NCBI RefSeq assembly: GCF_024362695.1
Contig: NC_065404.1
Coordinates: forward strand, 11,138,604 to 11,202,603
Direction: 5' to 3'
Length of the DNA: 64,000 nt
Source: Pectinophora gossypiella
Taxonomy: Eukaryota; Arthropoda; Insecta; Lepidoptera; Gelechiidae
Shown here: one piece after another, positions 49,441-60,941 of the stretch
Layout: each line of letters starts with the position of its first letter
How positions within the stretch are numbered: position 1 is the stretch's first letter
Translations under genes and position numbers: made by a program
The notes under the pieces: model-generated
Databases searched by the model: none
Seen by the model: only the letters and a program-made list of their open reading frames with translations
What the model was told of the DNA's origin: nothing

Positions 49441-49720
49441 ACATAAACAGCCTATGTATATGTGTTCCACTGCTGGGCACGTACTCCACCACGCTGCTCC
49501 ACTGCGGATTGGTGGAGGTGTTTTTACGGATAATAGCCGGGACCAACGGATTAACGTGCCCTCCAAAAGCACGAAATCATCTTACTTTTTCGGACAATCA
49601 GGCGATTCAACCCTGCAAAGTCCTTATTAAACAATGGACAGTCTCACAAAGTGATTTTCACAATGTCCCCATCGGGATTCGAACCCGGACCTCCAGATTG
49701 TGAGCCATACGCTCACACTG
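49441..49720 (-). mobile_element. tRNA-derived SINE, minus strand, internally deleted
   Basis: The complement has a head cut in the A box, B box GGGTTCGAATCCCGATGGGG, CACTTTGTGAGACTGTCC, GAATCGCCTGATTGTCCG, AAGTAAGATGATTTCGTGC, ACGTTAATCCGTTGGTCCC and AGCAGTGGAACAC..CATAGGCTG. Relative to the copy at 29007 it lacks the block holding GGTTGATTGAGGGGAGGCC, so it is internally deleted. No target duplication identified. Confidence 0.85.
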
Positions 49721-50439
49721 AGTATACCTATTAATTACTCTACATAACCCACAGTTATTTTCTCCTATGAATTCATTAGTATTAATTAAACTAAAAAAGA
49801 CAAAGAGTGTACAGCCACTTGTATAAAGTTGAGTTGGTATCGTGTGACTTCTTCACTCTGAAAACAATTTGGAATCTCATGTAAAGCCAAATCTATTTCT
49901 TATTGGGCAAAATTTTGGATCTGTAGTTACCAATATGTAGTTAAAAGTTCATACTTTTAAATACTTACCTTAGTAGGTGTATTGTTAAAAAAATTGTAAA
50001 CCCATGAAAATTCTGGTAAAGATAATTTCCTACATACTTACCTATTAACAATGCTCAGCGTATTTTTTTTTTTACTTAGCTGGTGCTTAAAAGTGGCACA
50101 CTACTTTGTATCACGGTAGAGCTCCTGCCAAGTTCCTCACTACGAACAGTATGGTAGACTAGATAGGTAGATATGCGATTGTGTCACTGCTTGCTTAATA
50201 TTATTCTAATCAGATCAAAGGAAAATCGACACAAAAAGCACTTATGAATGAAGTTCTGTCGGAAGAGTAGTTACTTACGCTTATCCTTTAAAATGTACGC
50301 AAAATTTCAGTTCAAAAAATCTATCAGGTGTTTTGTATTGTACGGAAACTAAAACGTAGTTTTATAATATTTTATTACATTTTATTATCTGGACCGTATA
50401 ATTTGCAGTGTACAAACACTGTTCTCTGTTCATTCCAGG
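49721..50439. other. Noncoding DNA
   Basis: Nothing recognised. Confidence 0.5.
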
Positions 50440-50640
50440 GCCCCAACGCGCGCTAAATTTGAATTCATGTTACGAACAAGCTACATAAACCAATTACTGA
50501 ACAGAGCCAATGGCGGGATTGGCGGGTGGCGGGCGGCACGCGGGGAATCGATAATTCACAATATGCCCGCTAGAGGGCAACGCGCCGAGCCGGTGCGCGC
50601 CCACACCACTCCTCCACGTTGCGCATCCCACCGCTAAACT
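50440..50640. other. CpG-rich island
   Basis: GGCGGGATTGGCGGGTGGCG, CGGGCGGCACGCGGGG, then ATCGATAATTCAC and CCCGCTAGAGGGCAACGC. It lies about 300 bases upstream of the candidate first exon, consistent with, but not proof of, a promoter-proximal region. CCGCTAGAGGGC resembles an insulator-type (CTCF-like) core. Confidence 0.35.
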
Positions 50641-50873
50641 TTGTAATGTGGTTCAAAATCATATTCAATCTATTTCATCACGTTATCGATTTTATGTATA
50701 GTTGCTAAATGTGAACATTTTCGAAAACTTACAGTAGCAGAATCACTTAAAAATTGATCCTAAGTAAAAAATAGACAAAAATATACAGCTCTTTTATTCT
50801 TAATAAAATATATCAATACTTTAAATAAAAATGTACTCTTATATAATAAAAATCGTTTTATTATATTAACGAG

Positions 50874-50915
50874 AACGAAACGTCAAACACGTTCGCTGTA
50901 CAAAAACGTTTCGTT
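50874..50915. promoter_or_regulatory. Perfect inverted repeat upstream of candidate exon
   Basis: AACGAAACGT (50874-50883) and ACGTTTCGTT (50906-50915) are perfect inverted copies with a 22-base spacer. The flanks CGAG and CTCG extend it with two mismatched bases. It could be a paired binding site. Confidence 0.5.
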
Positions 50916-50929
50916 GCCGCTCGTGCAAG

Positions 50930-51146
50930 GTTAAGGCGTCCGACCCTCCGTAGTCACTTAGTCAGCTGCTGCTTAGCTTGCCGTTTCGTGTCGCGCTTCT
51001 TGTCCGCTTTCAATGTTTTCCGTTTTATTTTGTTATTTCTGTGATGCAAACCGGATTTTTAACTAAAATTTGTATTATTGCTTTAGTGTGAAAGAAATCG
51101 TGCGGTTTTACAGTGGTATTCGTCTCCGGACTGCAGATAAAACGAG
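50930..51146 (+). other. Candidate non-coding first exon (5' UTR)
   Basis: After the CpG island and inverted repeat, the sequence TCAGCTGCTGCTTAGCTTGC, CGTTTCGTGTCGCGCTTC and AGTGTGAAAGAAATCGTGC has the texture of insect 5' UTRs. It ends AACGAG|GTAAAC (GT at 51147), a good splice donor. No ATG-initiated frame of note and no clear TATA or TCAGT initiator is present. Speculative without transcript data; the reading rests on composition and donor only. Confidence 0.2.
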
Positions 51147-54100
51147 GTAAACGCCTTAGTATTTTTGTTTGTCGCGAACATAACCTCTCAAGTTCACTTA
51201 CGATGCTCAATTTCAGTCATTTTTGCTTTTATGAGTGGATTGTAGAGTTGAATAAGCGTTTATAATAACGATTTTGATGGTATGTTATCGAAATTTTCAA
51301 GGTTAAGGTTATTTCCAGTCACGCGTTTTTTTATTTGGTGTTTCCATTTTTACTTGAAGCCTTCGATTTGATTTTTGGAGTTGGTAGAGCGTTAGGACCG
51401 TTGTTTTATATTAATATCTGTTTGAAATACTGTACACGTTGTAAACAACCGCTTAATTTTAATGTATTCGATGTATTTTAGTGATCGCTGAAGTGAATCA
51501 CCATGACAATGCTGGCTTGATAAACAATGACCGTTTTGTTTGCGTGACGTTTGGTTAATTCCCCATAGGGGGCGTTAGCTGCACCACGGAGCCCGCTTTA
51601 GAGCCGCTGTAGGCTCCATTGTTTGGGAAGAGGCAAAACGCGCCAAGTCTAACTAGGTATACCTACTACATACCTTCACTGTACTATTATTAAGTACCCT
51701 ACTGTATACCTAATACTTACATTTTATACCTACATGTTTATTATGTTATTAGATACCTACCATCCCGCCTAATCCCTTCCGTGGTTGATAGAATGATTCG
51801 TCTCTTGGTCCGAGTCTCCGGTTCTTTGTTTTTGAATGAAGATAAATCTTATGCCAACATCCAGATAAACTGTACAAGACGTATTAGGTATACCTAAGTA
51901 GATTTTTTCTTTTCGTAACTAAGAGTCGCCAACCATCTTTAGTTAGCCATTGTACCTACCTAATCGTTTTTGTATTCCAATCACCATCAACTCTCATTAT
52001 CCCACTGCTGGGGTAAACTTCTTTTTTATTGACAGTTAATTTACTTATCATAATAAATTTTCTGAACACCTACATGGTATCTAGGTACCTAGAGTACCTA
52101 CCTACTTAATTAGTTCATAATTGAAACTATAAAATATTTTCCACCTTCTAGTATGAGTAGGATATCATTTTTAATTGCGGAGGAAAAGAAAATTAATGCT
52201 CTGAAACTAATAGCTTACAGAAGAGAGATATAAAATAATGCTGTTACTTTACCGTCTATATTCAGTAATTTCTGTAAACATTCAAAGTCCCCCCACCCCA
52301 CAGAACTAAGCAAACTAATTTTCCAAAACAAAACCAATGGTTATATTTGTGTTTTGAAGGCTACGACCTCAACTAACAAACTTATTCAATTACCTGTCTA
52401 CCCAAATTTGTTCTTAATAACCTCTAATTCCGTTATGCGAATACCATACCTATTTGTTAATTCTTCGGACAAAATACCTACCTACCTACTTTATCATTTT
52501 ACCAAATTATATTAATAAATGTAATAAACGCGATAAATAATGTTCTTTTATGCCGTATAAAGAAGCTCACGATATCGTCATTTGCAATAATTATCTCCCT
52601 TCTTTATGGAGGTTCAAATCCGTAATTATGAATAATAACGACTACGCGTTTAATGGTTTTGTTTGAAAGATAATCGAAATTCTACTACCTATAATGTTTC
52701 TTACTATATTCATATTCTTCATATTCACCTAGCATCTATTCAACTAAGATTCGTTGCTGCGTACGGCACTGCGAGTTAGCCTTTATGCGTTGCAAGTTGA
52801 AGGCAAGAGAAAGAAACTGACCCAGACTAGGTTGACTCATCGATGGCCAACCGCGTGGGTTGTTTTTATGTTAACTAATCAGGGCACAATGATTAATCAC
52901 AAATCACAATTTCTATGGCGAGTTCGCTATACGCATACATAAACAATATTTGTGACACCGTTGCAACATGAAACGCTGAAACAACCACATTTAGTTCGAA
53001 AATAAACTCGAATAACAATTTCAACGACAACCCCAACCCCCCAAAGCAGTGGTGGCCGGCGATAATTCGAAAACGCTGTTAAATAGAGATGAGTGGCTGC
53101 AAAACATTTGCAAATGTCGACTTTTGTCGAAAATGTCCGTCTCGTCGGCCATATTCCGTTTAATGTCGCAATATTGTGAGCGTCGGCGGGCGCCGCGGCC
53201 GGTCGCATGCATTTACATACATTAATGTGGACGCGGCGCATGCATGCGCCTAGTCTAGCTGCGAATGTGTGTGCGCTGCGAATTAACTGTAATTGAGCCA
53301 TTCGGACAGCGGCTATCCGCGCTCTGCTGCCTCCGTTGTAGTTTTCCTAGACCGCAGCCACCGATTTTTGTCTATCTCCAGCACTGCTTGTGCATGTGCG
53401 GAACATAATCGCTCCACGAGGTTTATTTTAGAAACACTCCAATAAAAAGTGCTAACTAAAACATCATTACTAGTATTACTACCCATTTCCTAAAAAATGC
53501 CAAGTCAAGATTATACTCATACATTATTCGATCACAAAGCCGAGATTTATTTGATAGATCACGCAGAGAAAATGAAGTAAGCTTGTAAATAATAGGCTTT
53601 CTTGGCGAAAATCTTTGAAAAAATGGTTCGTCTTGTGATGAAAGCGCCTAAAACCAAATCGCAACGTACTGGGATATTCATCTTCACCCCTTCTGGAGAA
53701 ACAAACAGGGGCGTCGGAATTTTGTTATTAGCGTTACTGAGGGGGTAGCAGCCGCTTCCGTCGCGCACCTGACTGATTGATAGCACTTCTTTCCACCTCG
53801 GGTCGAGCTTGTAATCGAGCCATTAATAAACTTTACTGCCTCTAAGTTTATCCTGTGGACTCGTTATTTGCTTAATGGGCTGGCAAACGGCTCGGGACGA
53901 GACACCTGTGCTGGTCCGCTCATTGAGAGCCTAATTGACGTATTGATGAGGATGTTCGATGGAGGTGAAAGTTCCTACGCTGTAGGTCGAAAGGTCACCA
54001 ACTTTGCCTATGTTCATGAACAGAAACGAGTGATACGTTGGTCATAGCTCCGCCTCGCACTGAAAAACCATTTACTTTTCGTAAAACGTCTTGCTGAATA

Positions 54101-54428
54101 GTTACTCAGATAAAACTTCAATTTGTTTTATTTGGTAAAATAAATAGACGTAGGAATTATTTTATTTGGTTTCCAAATTATCTGACAGTGGGTCGAGGTA
54201 ATGTCACTCGTCGCTTGACAAAGCGACTGTTGGCACGGAGAGGCTTTACTCGCACCAATGTAAACAACGAGGTCAAAAAAGTTTAACGAAAAAGTAATGA
54301 AAGTTTTATTTATGTTCTGGTTTATGCTTTGAACAGGAAATAGGTAACAACTTCAATAACTCTTTCATAGTCCTGCGAATCCTTCGCATGTGTATAACAC
54401 ATAATATACCTTCCTGTTTTCGCTAAAG
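51147..54428. other. Noncoding DNA, AGGTA/TACCT-rich
   Basis: 51650-52110 is dense in TACCTA and its palindromes (51654, 51884, 52080). 53120-53400 is a CpG-rich block (GCGTCGGCGGGCGCCGCGGC, GGACGCGGCGCATGCATGCG) next to an ATTTACATACATTAATG stretch. 53860-53960 is another island with TAATGGG cores. No coding exon recognised. Confidence 0.45.
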
Positions 54429-54617
54429 CGCTGAATACACTACCCAATCCATCTGGCCCGATGTATCGATGATGCGGGCTCGGGCATTGGATTTAGGTAT
54501 AAAATGTACGACGATATCGTGGCCTGCCGGCCGATTAGCTATTACACTGCCGATCCCGATGCCCGAGTCCGAGACCTTGACTCATCGGGCCCGATGGATG
54601 GGGTAGTATAATAAGCG
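54429..54617. mobile_element. Fold-back element, about 189 bp
   Basis: CACTACCCAATCCATC with GGCCCGATG on the left (from about 54438) is matched by the inverted CATCGGGCCCGATGGATGG and GGTAGT on the right (54583-54608). A second inner pair, CGGGCTCGGGCATTGGAT (54475-54492) against ATCCCGATGCCCGAGTCCG (54553-54571), nests inside. The outer CGCT..AAGCG ends extend the symmetry. No protein is encoded. A non-autonomous DNA element is likely; the target duplication is not evident. Confidence 0.7.
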
Positions 54618-54756
54618 TGTAAGGGGAACAAGACACCAATTTGCATATACAAGTAAAAACTGGCTAAGAAATTTTCTTATAACTTCTCTACCTTCACGAG
54701 TTTTAATTTAAGTAATATAAAACATTTTTGACTGTAAGTCGATGAAAATAAAACAC

Positions 54757-55226
54757 AATTGGCTACTTGACAGTTTTCGGATAAGTTTTTAAAATTTACA
54801 AAAGCTTATTTTATTCCATTTCAAAATATTTTATTTTCTCGAAAAAGCTTTATATAATACAAAAATAGCATATTGTTCTTCATTCATTTCAAATTTCGCG
54901 CGAAAACGGTTGGTCACGTGACATTTTGCCCAGCGACGTCACATTTCGATAAACAAAGTAACTGACAAACAGTAGGTAAAACTTGAAACCTTACAGATAG
55001 GTTTTGTCTCTTTTCTGAAATGTGACGTCACACGGAGCTCAATCATGGCCGCCCGTGTTTCGGGTCTTGTAATATACAGATAAAAAAATTCATCCTTATT
55101 TTGTGAAAATAAAATATTTAAAAACGATCTTAATAAAAAAACTATTGGATAATTATCGTTGAATGACAAACTACCATATCCGACATATTTCATAATTTTA
55201 TTGTTACAACCGTCAAGTAGCCAATT
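54757..55226. mobile_element. MITE-like element, copy B
   Basis: Terminal inverted repeats AATTGGCTACTTGACAGTT (left) and, inverted, AATTGGCTACTTGACGGTT (right) match at 18 of 19 positions. The body aligns with copy A at 13553-13997 from end to end. It adds a short segment with TGTGACGTCACAC, a second CRE-like palindrome. It has no coding capacity. The terminal repeats are better kept than in copy A. Confidence 0.8.
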
Positions 55227-58200
55227 ATTAATAACGATAGAAGGAAAAGTGTCTACTCCATCAAGCAACACTCGGCAACGAGAGGCTTAACTTGACAGAA
55301 TGAACGTTGAGGAAACAAGGGAGCGCGGTGTCATAAAAAACGTTAAATAATAATTGCGGCGAAGAAAGCTTCGGAAAATTATATAAACGTCAGAATGTTG
55401 ATCATTTTTCGTAGTATTGAAAGGAGTACTGGTGAATTTATTAATCTATATACAAACATCATCACTAGCGGTTCCTTCAGCTTCGCGTCCGCAGCGATGT
55501 GGCGCTCGGCCGCTTCCTTCCGCCTACCATGATTGAAAGTTGACATTGAGCGGTGTGGGGTGGCGCCTGGCACGGCCCACGCTATTTTTGACCCTGCGAC
55601 CTATCGCGCCCGGCGATCGGCCTCAAGGAAACTTGCCGTTTTAATCGCGTGAATATGCCGCACCATTTGCAAATGCGCACAGCACAACTTTCGTGTTCCA
55701 CCGCAAATTAACGTCGCGTTTGCTCCTCTGGTGCAATTAACCAGCGAAAGCTCCAATTTTCCCCAATAAAACTAGTTTAAGACAGGCCATAAAATGAACG
55801 GTTTATTTTGACGACCAGTATTTTTTTCTATTTTTCTTTGTCATTAATAGAAGGGTGATTAAAATGATGGTCTAAGTACATTCTGCTTAAGAGTGCCCAA
55901 ATTAACAGCGTAAAGATGACGTTGACGCGCGGTTGAGCACCACTTGAATTGGGTCAACGCCTGCCGACAAAAGGTGCGCCGTCAGATAAGCGACATTTCC
56001 CGCCGTCCAGCTGCCGCGCCGCTCGGCCCTGAAACAAAGAACAATGAAATATCTCATTTATTTACGGTAATGCCTTCCTTTTTTTTTCAAGCGCACCCAA
56101 TGTATAGATAATCATTAGGCGTCGTTTACTCGGCGCCCTTTAATGTGTTTGCATGCTCGACAATTTGATACCACGCCTGTTTGCATTGTTGCCGTTTTGC
56201 CTTCCCGATTAGGGTCGCATTCGAGCTCCATATTTATTAGAGCGTAGGACTCGCGACACGACTTTCATTTTATACGGGATATACAACACCTCGCTTTATG
56301 TGCTCGGGACCGGGAATGAATGAAAGCGAGCTGCTTTCGCTAACCACGGGATTAGTGGGTAATGCAAGTATAAAACAATCAGATCATTATACAAACTTTC
56401 AGCTTAAAAAATTTAGTGTATAGTCGAAATATTTGCGGGTATTCGACAGTGTGGGACAGAAACATGGCGTAACTGGATAGTGGTGGTTGTATAGGTACAC
56501 AGAAAGCTCAGGCGGAAGGACGTGTCACTCACGCCGCGCTGACGTCTGCCTGCTTTCAGTAGAGCGGCGAACGGCTTCCGACCTGCCCTCCGACACCACC
56601 ACTATTTCACATCACGTATAGTTTGTAATCGGAATAGTGCCGCAATTAAATAGACCGAGGTTGCCGTGGCTCAGGGAATGACAATGCCATATTATATAAA
56701 ATAATTAAATTAAAACAATAGGTAAAGCTTATTCCATAGGTGTGCGTCCGGTGGGATTTGCCCTAGCTCGTAAAATAGTTTGGTGTGTCGGTATTTATTA
56801 TAATTTGGATTTTATTGTTTTGGGCCATAATATAACAGATTTTTACAGAATAGTTATTTGATACATTTTATTTGAGTGATGTAGATTAGAAATTAAAGAT
56901 AAAAAAGTTAAGCAACACACGTAGTAACTATTAAATAATCTGTGGCTAGCGTTTAGTCAGTAGAGAATAGAACATAACCATTTCATGTTTATTTCGTTAA
57001 CTGACATCCTGGCTCAAAATCTTGACACTCTAACACAGGGGTAAAGACACGAAATGCCTATAATTCGTTCTCCTTACGGTTTATCAAAAGAGGTATGAGA
57101 TATATTTGCAGTAAGAAGTATACAAGCTGCAATTTAAAATAGAAAACTGTCAGAATTACCCTAGACGGGCATTTCAGACAGTTAAAACTTTCCAAGCTGC
57201 GAGATTCACCTGCGAATGAAGGGAACATAATGGATGTTAGACCCTTGCGGATGCGGGGCGGAAGCTAGCGGTTTGGTGAAACAAACTTTCGCGAGCCTGT
57301 TGAACGTATCTCGTAATGAGAAGCCTCTGGCCACAGTTGTCCATAGACAACTGTAGCTTGTGTTAGCTCAGATTAGAATTGCCGCGGTTATTTTTTTTTG
57401 GATTGTTATGTTACGTTTCGGGGAATGAAATGATTGTCAATATTCGGCACCACTCGAGCACCCACCACCTTAGTTTGGCGGGCCCAAAAGTAGCTCTATC
57501 ACTTTCTTCTATCTATTGTGAGGGCCAGCACTAATTTAAGAGGTGTTAAACTTAATCAGGTTCAGTTTGTGTCCGCTAGAATAGGCACCATTGCTAGCAT
57601 ACCTTTAGAAGTTGACTAATGAATCAAGTGAGGTTTTAACTACATAGGTATACCTATAGTTTAACTAAGACGCATATAACTGATTCAGGAAATTGGAGGT
57701 TTTTTATCTAAGTCAAATACAGACCTACCTGGCGTAAACAAACTACTGTAGGTACATAATATGTACCTCTAATTCTATAATCGCATAGACCATGCATAAA
57801 CCAAGTAATCTGTCACTAACCATTGTGTCATATTTTTCATAAATCTGAAGTTGGTACGTAAATTAGCTGCAAAAATTTCTTAAGAAATGTCTCTACCCAC
57901 TGTAAGAATTTATCATAGGTACTATAGTGTTTTAGCTATCTGCCTAGCCAATTTATCACTTGCGCCGCGTGAAGCAGGTAGGCTACCAAGCTTCGTTGTT
58001 GACGTGCCTTCAGCCTATAATGTCCCTCATCACGCGACACTGACACGGTATTTGAGAAACTTATTCCTACAATATATTTTATTTACAGAACTAAATAGAT
58101 AAATACTCAGACTGACTATTTACACGATGCTTTTTGCTTTTGTTAATGATAACGGATTATTTAAAGGTTGAGTGATTCACAGCAATTAATAACTAATAGA

Positions 58201-60336
58201 CTGTTGTCTTGACCATTTTGGACTGCGGTGGGTTACGGCTCACAACGTGGGTGTTTAAGTTCATCGTGCAACGCACGTCCCTCTGACTGCACCAATTGGG
58301 AGGATAATCATGAGCGTATGATGTGTTCAGTAGGCATGTGGACTTTCAAACATTGGTATTCCCGTTTTAAAACTATTACGAAAATAATAGTATTATCTTT
58401 CGGGTGTGAAACGCCGTTCAACGTCATATGTCCGCAACAGTCGTCTTCAAGACTCTTCTTTGCCTGGTTAATCAGGACATGCATATTGACTTCTATCTTT
58501 TCGCGGTAGTTGTTAGACATTTTTCTTCAGTTAGCGTTGTCAATTGGTATCTTAATATTCCTAATTCCGTACAATACAACAATCAGATAATACATGAATG
58601 GTTACATGCAACTCGTATTGTTATTGAAACCTAATGTTCTCTTTGTACATCCTACTATTCCATTCTACAAACGTCACGTGGCTGTCGGATTATGTGCGTG
58701 ATTGAAATTTCATTGGTTGTTTTCGTGAGAGCAGTTTTATTATTTTACGACCAGCTATTATTATCTCTGTACTGGACACACTTGTGACTCGTAAAAGTTA
58801 TCACCGTGGACTTGGTAAATGTTTAATCACTGTAAGTAATAACAATAGCAGATATTGTCGGTCGAGCAATTTTGAACAAACAAACATGAACTGTAGCTGC
58901 TAATTTCTATCAAATCATCAATCAATTGTGGAGAAGTGAGGTGGAGACTTCTATATGCTTCTTGAGAGGCAGTTTAGCTAAGTGAAAAAAAAACAGTTTT
59001 GTAGCATTTCCAGTTGAAAATTAAAGGAAACTTTTCAATATATTGTTAATCCTCGGTTGATTCAAATTTTATACGTAAATTTTTGATTGCAATCGTGGCT
59101 GCAGGCTACCTGTCATATCGGGGAGAATGATAAACATTTCGTTTTCATTTCTCCCAACAACACAGCAATATCAGTCTGCTTTTACGTTTTCAAAACTTTT
59201 TGTAGCTCGGTATATTCGAGCAAATAGTTTTATGTCGACCATTTTGACTTTTATTTTATTTTTCGTTTATTTTCCCTTGCGCGGCCGTAAAACGTACCTG
59301 GGTTCGCTCGCGGGGATAACGGAACGGGCTCACGAAAAATTTATTATTGAGACCTTTTCGCCCGGGCTCCATCGACAGACATTGCGAAGGCGAAAGTTAT
59401 GAATGACACATGTTTTGAAATATTACCTGCAGTGAACTGCTTCCCGAGAAGAAAATTTCATAGGATAAGAAGTTTATTTGTCGTGAAATATGTGGGACTT
59501 TTATGAGAGCAGGAGACTTTTACAATGCTACGGATAAAACAATTTTCTTACTTTTCGGTCTATATTACAGGGTAATAAGACCGAAAGGTGTATTGGAGGG
59601 AATAAAAAATATGGTGCTTCAAGAACAAATTGGATAAGAAAAGTTTCTTATTTGATTCCGCCTTACACATTTACTTCCACTTACACTCATTGATTGGCAC
59701 CAGCAGTAACATGTAACTCAATTAATCCGTCTAGATAATTTTGCTTTAAGCATGAAATGGAAGAGATATTCTTAAGCAATTACATAATGAGAACCACCTG
59801 TTATTTGCTGCTGACGTTATTTTAATACCCATCAATCGGAGCTCATGCAATGTAGATAGGAAATAATAAAGCATTCCACGTGATTGATCCCCGATGTCAG
59901 CTATGTAGATTCAGTGAATGGAAATGTGCCAACCCTCATTGAAGACTCACCGAGTCCAGTAATGTTTGGAAGTCAAATAACTGTCTAATGCATTCGAGCT
60001 ATTGCATCGTTAGGAATTATATTCAATTTACGACGAAATCAAAACTTAGAATATTGCAAGATTTTTAGGAACTTCTAATTTACTATCTACTATTAATTAT
60101 ACAGTGGTAATATGCAATAGTCACGCTAGAAAAGAGGTCGATATTAATTAACGCAATGAGAATTAATAAATGGATTATAATCACGTAATTGTAATAACTG
60201 TCAAACGAAACCGCATGCTTCGGTTGTCATCGTCGCCCTGACATCGACATCTGCCCAACACATGTACGGGCGTGCTCTTCATACCGCTTCAGCCGTGTTG
60301 GGAAATCTGTGGGTAAACAATATATGAACATACATA
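55227..60336. other. Noncoding DNA
   Basis: GC-rich segments at 55480-55620, 55915-56035 and 56150-56350 carry GGTCAACGCCTGCCGAC, AACAAAGAACAATG (Sox-like) and GATTAGGG. The 57333-57354 hairpin and AGGTA dyads at 57644 and 57750 lie here. Open frames at 57887, 58228 and 59127 have no family resemblance. No host gene recognised. Confidence 0.45.
57333..57354. repeat. Perfect 9-bp hairpin with 4-base loop
   Basis: ACAGTTGTC-CATA-GACAACTGT. No T-run follows and no gene is adjacent, so I do not call a terminator. Confidence 0.55.
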
Positions 60337-60344
60337 CTAGGTAT
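60337..60344. repeat. 8-bp target site duplication, left
   Basis: CTAGGTAT immediately before the hAT terminal repeat; identical to 63384-63391. Eight bases is the hAT superfamily signature. Confidence 0.95.
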
Positions 60345-60503
60345 TAGTGATGTAACGAATGTTGGATTTTTCACATTCGCGAATGCGAATGCGATTGCGA
60401 ATAATTATCTTCAACATTCGCGAATGCGAATACGAATGCGAATATTTTAAAATGTCAAAAAAGCGCGCTTAAAATGTTTGATAGGTTTGACGTTTCGTAT
60501 AAG

Positions 60504-60725
60504 TGTAAGGTCAATTCTAATCGAGTAAAATCTTACGTGAGATTGCAACACTGGCCGGAATGAGAAATACGGTTAAAAAGTAAAATGTTGGAGACGGGGA
60601 ATTGTTTTGGGGTTTTTGTCATGGATGTATATAAAATTGGATAAGAAGCTTAAGAGTATTATGTTTAAAGAAAAGGAATGAATAAATAGGTATATGTTGA
60701 CAAATATAGAAGGTAAGTTTTATTA
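60504..60725 (+). repeat. 5' LTR
   Basis: Starts TGTAAGG. Contains TATATAAAA (60628-60636) and, only about 50 bases later, AATAAA (60681-60686), so promoter and polyadenylation signals are tightly packed and R is very short. AAGGTAAGT near the 3' edge (GT at 60713) is a near-perfect splice donor. It ends about TTATTA rather than the canonical CA. Confidence 0.88.
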
Positions 60726-60729
60726 TATT

Positions 60730-60742
60730 TCAGAAGTGGGAT
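60730..60742 (+). other. Primer-binding site, tRNA-Leu type
   Basis: TCAGAAGTGGGAT is the complement of the 3' acceptor and T-stem end of eukaryotic tRNA-Leu (..ATCCCACTTCTGACA). It begins about 4 bases after the LTR, and the TGG that would pair with the tRNA CCA end is absent, so priming may use an internal part of the tRNA end. GGATGGGT overlaps it at 60739-60746 and resembles the hairpin loop downstream. Confidence 0.7.
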
Positions 60743-60941
60743 GGGTAAGCTCACTAACTATTAAAACCGCTTGATATACATTTTACTGGTGGAATTCTAA
60801 CGAGTGCATGAACTGTTACAACGATTACTTATTGTTTTGTTTATAAATAAGGGAAAAGGCGCTACAAGAGCACATTTTTAAAGATATAGGATATATAGTT
60901 TTAAGACGTGATACATACCTTTGTATTTCGAGTTCCAGATC

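Noticed and set aside
52927..53301. 124-codon minus-strand gene
   Set aside because: Cys-rich and open mainly because of the CpG block; no domain or splice context.
57333..57354. Terminator hairpin
   Set aside because: No T-run and no adjacent transcription unit; the genome is eukaryotic.
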